In this document: positions 6,637-9,546 of the stretch, piece after piece | Numbering within the stretch: the stretch's first letter is position 1 | Layout: the number at the start of each line of letters is the position of its first letter | DNA from: Candidatus Blautia intestinipullorum | Lineage (GTDB): Bacteria; Bacillota; Clostridia; Lachnospirales; Lachnospiraceae | Direction: 5' to 3' | Assembly: GCA_019120475.1 (NCBI GenBank) | Contig: DWVA01000051.1 | Span: 1 to 9,546 of the forward strand | DNA length: 9,546 bases | Notes under the pieces: generated by a model | The model's input: the letters and a program-made list of their open reading frames with translations, nothing else | Database searches by the model: none | What the model was told of the DNA's origin: nothing | Program-made: the position numbers and the translations under genes

Positions 6637-6963
6637 TCATTCGTTCATAATCTGGATCATCTGGATGATCGCCAGCATATTTGTGATCTGGTCAAGCTGC
6701 TGCCGGCTTTTTCCGCTGCTGTATTTTCGGATATCCTGTATCATGTCTATGGGATCAGTGCTTTCCGCCGCACATATCTGCATTTCCTGATTCGCTGGAG
6801 AAAAAAGAGAAAAGGTATTGATAAGCTCCTGCATTTTTGCGTAAACAGACAGGATCCTCTGTCCGGCCGGCGGAAAGTAGGGAACAGCGGCCTTCAGCAT
6901 CTGTGTCTGATCATTGGATACCATCTGATCCAACGCTGTCTGTGAGAACATATCCTGTTCCAT
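6637..6963 (-). CDS. Small helical protein of unknown function (108 aa)
   Basis: 108-residue protein without a recognised function. There is no signal peptide or clear membrane segment, and a single Cys. The visible pattern is an acidic N-terminus (MEQDMFSQTALDQMVSND), a middle block with LKAAVPYFPPAGQRILSVYAKMQELINTF (about 23-51), and a C-terminal block, IQDIRKYSSGKSRQQLDQITNMLAIIQMIQIMNE, rich in Ile, Met and Gln that would form an amphipathic helix. AAAGGAG (6974-6980) lies 10 bases before the ATG at 6963, a convincing start. It is the first of two small minus-strand genes, and the second begins 71 bases later. I recall similar unassigned proteins in Clostridia, sometimes next to each other, but cannot confirm this here. 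Coding status is well supported by the ribosome binding site and a plausible protein; the role is unknown. Confidence 0.75.
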   Translation of the reverse strand: MEQDMFSQTALDQMVSNDQTQMLKAAVPYFPPAGQRILSVYAKMQELINTFSLFSPANQEMQICAAESTDPIDMIQDIRKYSSGKSRQQLDQITNMLAIIQMIQIMNE

Positions 6964-6986
6964 AAGTCAGAAACTCCTTTTTTATG

Positions 6987-7011
6987 AGTCTATGTTTTTG
7001 TTTCTATTATA
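6987..7011 (-). promoter_or_regulatory. Possible promoter of the 108-aa/90-aa gene pair
   Basis: Two candidate -10 elements are read on the minus strand. CATAGACT (6987-6994) fits the CATAnnnT of mother-cell sporulation sigma factors, with a sigma-E-like GAATATA 13 bases before it. TATAAT (7006-7011) fits a vegetative -10 but has no good -35 at 17 bases. Only one is likely to be used, and both calls are weak. Either would serve the start codon at 6963. Confidence 0.3.
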
Positions 7012-7033
7012 TTCCTGTTCCGTTTTTTGGTTC

Positions 7034-7054
7034 CGGACAGTCCATATCTGTCTG
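7034..7054. repeat. Inverted repeat in the divergent intergenic region
   Basis: CGGACAG (7034-7040) and CTGTCTG (7048-7054) form a 7-bp dyad with one G-T pair around a 7-base spacer. It sits between the diverging genes starting at 6963 (minus) and 7128 (plus) and upstream of the candidate promoters for both, so it could be an operator or chance. No T tract follows in either direction. Confidence 0.3.
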
Positions 7055-7127
7055 CCGTGATGTACTGTCTTAAAAAGATATTTTTCATATGATATAGAGA
7101 AAGGAGCAAAAGCGGAAAGGAGAAAAA

Positions 7128-7280
7128 ATGGATTCGGAAAAAGAAAGACTGATATTAGACGGAAATGCTTTTTATGAAATAGATCTTTCCTGCCTCAGAG
7201 AGAAAAAGGCAAAGGAAAATGAACAAAAAAACAGATCTGATTCCGGAAAGACGGACGAAAATATCAAAAGAGAGCGATAA
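7128..7280 (+). CDS. Small charged protein of unknown function (50 aa)
   Basis: A short gene that length filters easily miss. The ATG at 7128 is preceded by a strong AAAGGAG at 7116-7122 with 5-base spacing, and a second GAAAGGAG lies about 16 bases further up. The frame reads MDSEKERLILDGNAFYEIDL in its first 20 residues, then SCLREKKAKENEQKN, and ends in KTDENIKRER before TAA. The first half, with LILDGNAFYEIDLSCLREK, looks like a conserved core; the second half is hydrophilic and probably disordered. It has one Cys and no membrane segment. I recall similar LDGNAxYEID small proteins in Lachnospiraceae, with no function known. It is divergent from the 108-aa gene and convergent with the cysteine-rich gene, with a terminator hairpin just downstream. 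A CATATGATA at 7086-7094 upstream resembles a mother-cell sigma -10. Confidence 0.7.
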   Translation: MDSEKERLILDGNAFYEIDLSCLREKKAKENEQKNRSDSGKTDENIKRER

Positions 7281-7283
7281 GTG

Positions 7284-7303
7284 TATACCATCGTCATGGT
7301 ATA
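7284..7303. repeat. Perfect 8-bp inverted repeat just after the 50-aa gene
   Basis: TATACCAT (7284-7291) and ATGGTATA (7296-7303) are perfect complements around a CGTC loop, three bases after the stop at 7280. No T tract follows. It may be an RNA stability hairpin or a protein-binding palindrome placed before the terminator at 7316-7351. Confidence 0.6.
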
Positions 7304-7315
7304 AATGTTTACAAT

Positions 7316-7351
7316 AAACAGGGGGCTGCCTTTTGACAGTCCCCCTGTTTT
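7316..7351. terminator. Bidirectional terminator between convergent genes
   Basis: AAACAGGGGG (7316-7325) pairs with CCCCCTGTTT (7341-7350) for 10 bp. Three more pairs, CTG (7326-7328) with CAG (7337-7339), follow past one bulged T at 7340 and close an 8-base loop. The stem is flanked by TTTT on the plus side and a weaker T-rich stretch on the minus side. It lies between the stop of the 50-aa plus-strand gene and the stop of the cysteine-rich minus-strand gene, exactly where a shared terminator is expected. The left arm overlaps a second, smaller dyad, TGTTTA (7306-7311) with TAAACA (7315-7320). Confidence 0.85.
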
Positions 7352-7369
7352 GCCGGAACAAAAAAGATA

Positions 7370-7621
7370 TCAGCAGCCGCAGCCATTGTTTCCGCAGCAG
7401 CCTCCGCAGAGAAGCAGCAGAATGATGATGATCCAGCAGCAGTCCCCATTGCTTCCGCCAAAGCCGAATCCGTTATTTCCGCAGCAGCACATCAAAATAA
7501 TGAGCCACAGGATACAGCTGCAGGAACTTCCGCCGAAAGGACCGAAACCTGAAGAATTGCCACATCCGCATCCACATCTTTCTTCACCGCACCCGCAGTT
7601 TGCAGCAGCTAAATCACTCAT
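7370..7621 (-). CDS. Cysteine/glycine-rich small protein, chorion-like HCB 13 type
   Basis: 83-residue protein with 17 Cys and 20 Gly, no Lys and almost no charge. An N-terminal part with CGCG motifs (9-21) and a Gly-Phe linker (25-31) is followed by two copies of one module: CSCILWLIILMCCCGNNG (34-51) and CCWIIIILLLLCGGCCGNNG (61-80), each a cysteine cluster, an 8-9 residue hydrophobic stretch, a second cysteine cluster and GNNG. Databases often call such clostridial proteins chorion class high-cysteine HCB protein 13, a name based on composition and not on function. The hydrophobic stretches are short for membrane spans. GGAGG (7630-7634) is 8 bases before the ATG at 7621, and a sigma-K-like promoter lies upstream. 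A disulfide-rich structural protein of the spore coat or envelope is my inference. The high GC on the opposite strand makes a long Pro/Gln-rich shadow frame. Confidence 0.8.
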   Translation of the reverse strand: MSDLAAANCGCGEERCGCGCGNSSGFGPFGGSSCSCILWLIILMCCCGNNGFGFGGSNGDCCWIIIILLLLCGGCCGNNGCGC

Positions 7622-7653
7622 TGTAAAATCCTCCAGAAATTAGTTTACACTTC

Positions 7654-7680
7654 ATACTATGCTTTCTGCATGTCCCCGGT
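7654..7680 (-). promoter_or_regulatory. Sigma-K-like (late sporulation) promoter of the cysteine-rich gene
   Basis: On the minus strand, AC at 7680-7679 within AACC and CATAGTAT at 7661-7654, preceded by G, are 17 bases apart. This fits the mACm, 16-17 bases, gCATAnnnT pattern known for Bacillus sigma-K. Transcription would start near 7646, giving a leader of about 25 bases that contains GGAGG. No vegetative promoter is evident for this gene. The motif is short, so chance remains possible. Confidence 0.5.
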
Positions 7681-7696
7681 TACAGAAGGGATTTCG

Positions 7697-7725
7697 TTGA
7701 CAGACAAGAGTCTGTTCAGTATACT
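7697..7725 (+). promoter_or_regulatory. Vegetative promoter of the MutS-like gene
   Basis: TTGACA (7697-7702), a 17-base spacer and TATACT (7720-7725) match the housekeeping consensus at 11 of 12 positions. The start would be near 7732, leaving a leader of about 39 bases with GGGAGG before the ATG at 7771. An inverted repeat at 7700-7715 overlaps the -35 element and the spacer. Confidence 0.85.
7700..7715. promoter_or_regulatory. Candidate operator within the MutS-like gene promoter
   Basis: ACAGAC (7700-7705) and GTCTGT (7710-7715) are perfect complements around AAGA. The dyad begins inside the -35 hexamer and fills most of the spacer, the classical position for a repressor site. Outer bases TG (7698-7699) and CA (7717-7718) extend the symmetry imperfectly past one extra T. 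No regulator gene is nearby to assign to it. Confidence 0.5.
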
Positions 7726-7770
7726 TTCCTCATAACCAAACAGCGGTACCGGAAGAAGGGAGGAGAGAAT

Positions 7771-9471
7771 ATGCATCCGTACTCGGTTGTTTTGCTGATG
7801 GCTTTTGGAATTGTTTTTCTTGTCTTTTTGTGGATCTTATACAGAAACAGAAAGCAGCGCCGCATCATTCTCAAAAAAATGCGCAGATTATATGGGAAGG
7901 TTCCCGAAAGAGAATATTCTCCGGGGGACATCGAAGCGATTTCTCACTATTTCCGGAGAAAAGCCGGAAAAGATTTTTATATAGACGATATTACGTGGAA
8001 TGATCTGGATATGGACCGGATTTTTATGCTGGTGAACCAGACGGTATCATCCCCCGGGGAAGACGTTCTGTATTCTATACTGAGGATTCCTTTGTTTGAC
8101 AGAAAAAGAGTAGAAGAGCGGGAAAAACTGATCTGTTTTTTTGAGGAGAATCCTCAAAAACGGGAGACAATGCAGCTTCTTCTTTCCCGCATAGGAAAAA
8201 CATGGCACGGTTCTCTTTCAGACACGATCCTTGCCCTTGAGGACGCGCCTCAGGTAAATACAAAACTGCACTGGGTCATGTTTGTTCTTCTTATTTTGAA
8301 CCTGGCGGCTCTGCCTTTTACCGCAGTGCCTGGTTTTCTGACCTTTACTATCCTCAGCACCGTAAATATAGTGATCTATTACACCGGAAAGGACAGAATA
8401 AGAATTGAAGCATATTTGGACTGCTTTTCCAGTCTCCTGAAAATGCTTTCCCTGGCTAAAGAAACAGGAACAGTCGACTGGCCGGAAACAAAAACATACA
8501 TGGAAAAAATACGGCAGGGAAGACAGGCTTTTCGTTCTCTGAAAAAACGGACTATTTTTCTCACCGGAAAGAACAGCGCTACAGGAGATCCGTCCCAGCT
8601 TCTTCTTGATTATCTGAGAATGGTTTTCCACCTGGACATTCTTGTTTACAATTCCATTTTGAAAGATGTAAAAGGAAAAACAGGAGAGATCACGGAGCTT
8701 CTGGATGCATTTGGAGAACTGGACGCCGCCATCTCCATCGCGTCTTTTCGGGAAATGCTTCCTCTTTGGAGCCGCCCGGAATTTACAGAATGGGAAACGG
8801 GACATGTCCGGCTTCTGGCAGAAGATATGTATCATCCTCTCATCCAGACTCCTGTTGCCAACAGTATTCAAATGGAAAGAGGAATTCTGATAACAGGTTC
8901 CAATGCCTCGGGAAAGTCTACCTTTCTGAAAAATTTAGCGGTCAACAGCATTCTCGCGCAGACAGTTCTCACCTGTACCTGCGCTTCTTATCAGGCGCCG
9001 TTCTTAAAAGTTATGACATCCATGGCGCTCAGGGACGATCTCTCCGGAGGCGAAAGCTACTTTATCGTGGAAATCAGATCTTTGAAACGTATCTTAGATG
9101 AGAGCAGGAAAGAAGAACCGTTTCTCTGCATAATCGACGAAGTGCTCCGGGGAACCAATACCATTGAACGGATCGCCGCTTCTTCCCGGATCCTGAGTGT
9201 CCTGGACCGTCCCTGGATACTTCCGGCAGCGGCCACCCATGATATTGAGCTTTCCTATATCCTTAGCAAAAAATATGAAAACTATCATTTTGAAGAGGAG
9301 ATCCAGGATGACCAGGTGGTTTTCAATTATCTTCTGCAGCGCGGAAGAACGACTACAAGGAATGCCATCCGGCTTCTTGGCGTTCTGGGTTACGATGACG
9401 GGATTGTAAGGGAGGCCGCTCGGACGGCGGCGGATTTTGAGAAAACCGGCATATGGAAAGAGGTGGATTGA
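7771..9471 (+). CDS. Membrane-anchored MutS-like ATPase
   Basis: 566-residue protein with the MutS family ATPase domain at its C-terminus. Visible motifs are Walker A GSNASGKST (376-384; canonical MutS has GPNMGGKST), the signature region DDLSGGESYFIVEI (422-435), Walker B with LCIIDE (452-457; Asp456, Glu457) followed by RGTNTIE, and the switch His490 in AATHD. Residues about 210-350 resemble the helical core/lever region. The N-terminal mismatch-recognition domain is absent. Instead there is a membrane segment at about 5-23 followed by RNRKQRR, a soluble stretch, and a hydrophobic hairpin at about 166-205, implying three membrane spans with the ATPase in the cytoplasm. It is therefore not the mismatch-repair MutS1, and it lacks the Smr nuclease tail of MutS2. 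The role is unknown; it may act on DNA or DNA-protein complexes at the membrane. GGGAGG (7758-7763) is 7 bases before the ATG. It is transcribed alone from the promoter at 7697-7725. Confidence 0.88.
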   Translation: MHPYSVVLLMAFGIVFLVFLWILYRNRKQRRIILKKMRRLYGKVPEREYSPGDIEAISHYFRRKAGKDFYIDDITWNDLDMDRIFMLVNQTVSSPGEDVLYSILRIPLFDRKRVEEREKLICFFEENPQKRETMQLLLSRIGKTWHGSLSDTILALEDAPQVNTKLHWVMFVLLILNLAALPFTAVPGFLTFTILSTVNIVIYYTGKDRIRIEAYLDCFSSLLKMLSLAKETGTVDWPETKTYMEKIRQGRQAFRSLKKRTIFLTGKNSATGDPSQLLLDYLRMVFHLDILVYNSILKDVKGKTGEITELLDAFGELDAAISIASFREMLPLWSRPEFTEWETGHVRLLAEDMYHPLIQTPVANSIQMERGILITGSNASGKSTFLKNLAVNSILAQTVLTCTCASYQAPFLKVMTSMALRDDLSGGESYFIVEIRSLKRILDESRKEEPFLCIIDEVLRGTNTIERIAASSRILSVLDRPWILPAAATHDIELSYILSKKYENYHFEEEIQDDQVVFNYLLQRGRTTTRNAIRLLGVLGYDDGIVREAARTAADFEKTGIWKEVD

Positions 9472-9482
9472 CAAAAGCGTCC

Positions 9483-9514
9483 CATTTCAGTCCAAAAATG
9501 TCTTTGCTGAAGTG
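9483..9514 (+). terminator. Possible weak terminator hairpin after the MutS-like gene
   Basis: CATTTCAG (9483-9490) pairs with CTGAAGTG (9507-9514) for 8 bp with one G-U. After a two-base bulge, CAAA (9493-9496) pairs with TTTG (9503-9506), closing a 6-base loop. It begins 12 bases past the stop. The stem is AT-rich and the following T stretch (TTTATTT) starts 6 bases later, so termination would be weak. The rest of the window, to 9546, shows no gene that I can support. Confidence 0.4.
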
Positions 9515-9546
9515 AAAAGTTTATTTCCACCTTGAAAAGCGTGAAA

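Noticed and set aside
7305..7643. Plus-strand 112-codon frame rich in Pro, Gln and His, opposite the cysteine-rich gene
   Set aside because: It starts at the edge of the terminator stem, has no ribosome binding site, and its composition is the direct mirror of Cys/Gly codons on the other strand. The minus-strand frame has GGAGG, a promoter and a recognisable protein type.
9487..9546. Minus-strand open frame of 19 codons ending in TGA
   Set aside because: Too short to support, and no recognisable family. It could be the tail of a gene beyond the window, but this cannot be decided here.
1..9546. CRISPR arrays, tRNA or rRNA genes, insertion sequences, att sites
   Set aside because: No regularly spaced direct repeats, no cloverleaf or rRNA signatures, and no transposase or integrase frames were seen on reading both strands.

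Overview
The window looks like a chromosomal segment of a Gram-positive anaerobe of the class Clostridia, most likely a Lachnospiraceae relative. This rests on gene order (yicC, remA, gmk, rpoZ, rimO, pgsA, cinA), purine-rich AGGAGG-type ribosome binding sites before almost every gene, moderate GC content, and small protein types that I associate with that family. The species cannot be named from the sequence alone.

Layout. Positions 2-766 hold the 3' part of an alpha/beta hydrolase gene that began before the window. A near-consensus vegetative promoter (806-834) then opens a tightly packed plus-strand housekeeping operon, 878-6284: yicC (RNA turnover), remA/DUF370 (DNA-binding regulator), gmk (GMP to GDP), rpoZ (RNA polymerase omega), rimO (ribosomal protein S12 methylthiolation), pgsA (phosphatidylglycerol synthesis) and cinA (NMN deamidase/ADP-ribose pyrophosphatase family). 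remA/gmk and rimO/pgsA overlap. rpoZ and rimO are separated by an 87-base gap that can fold into a long hairpin.

After cinA the window changes character. From 6293 to 7621 there is a cluster of small genes with no assigned function: two short helical proteins on the minus strand (90 and 108 aa), a 50-aa charged protein on the plus strand, and a cysteine/glycine-rich 83-aa protein on the minus strand. The last has two hydrophobic modules and a sigma-K-like promoter, which suggests late mother-cell (spore coat or envelope) expression. Two terminator-like hairpins and several inverted repeats lie between these genes.

The window ends with a plus-strand gene, 7771-9471, for a 566-aa membrane-anchored MutS-like ATPase. 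It keeps the MutS nucleotide-binding core but has three predicted membrane segments and no mismatch-recognition domain. Its promoter is near consensus (TTGACA, 17 bases, TATACT) and carries a perfect 6-bp-arm inverted repeat in the spacer, a candidate operator. This gene and its control region are the least conventional part of the window, followed by the cysteine-rich protein and its putative sporulation promoter. I see no tRNA, rRNA, CRISPR array, insertion sequence or complete mobile element.
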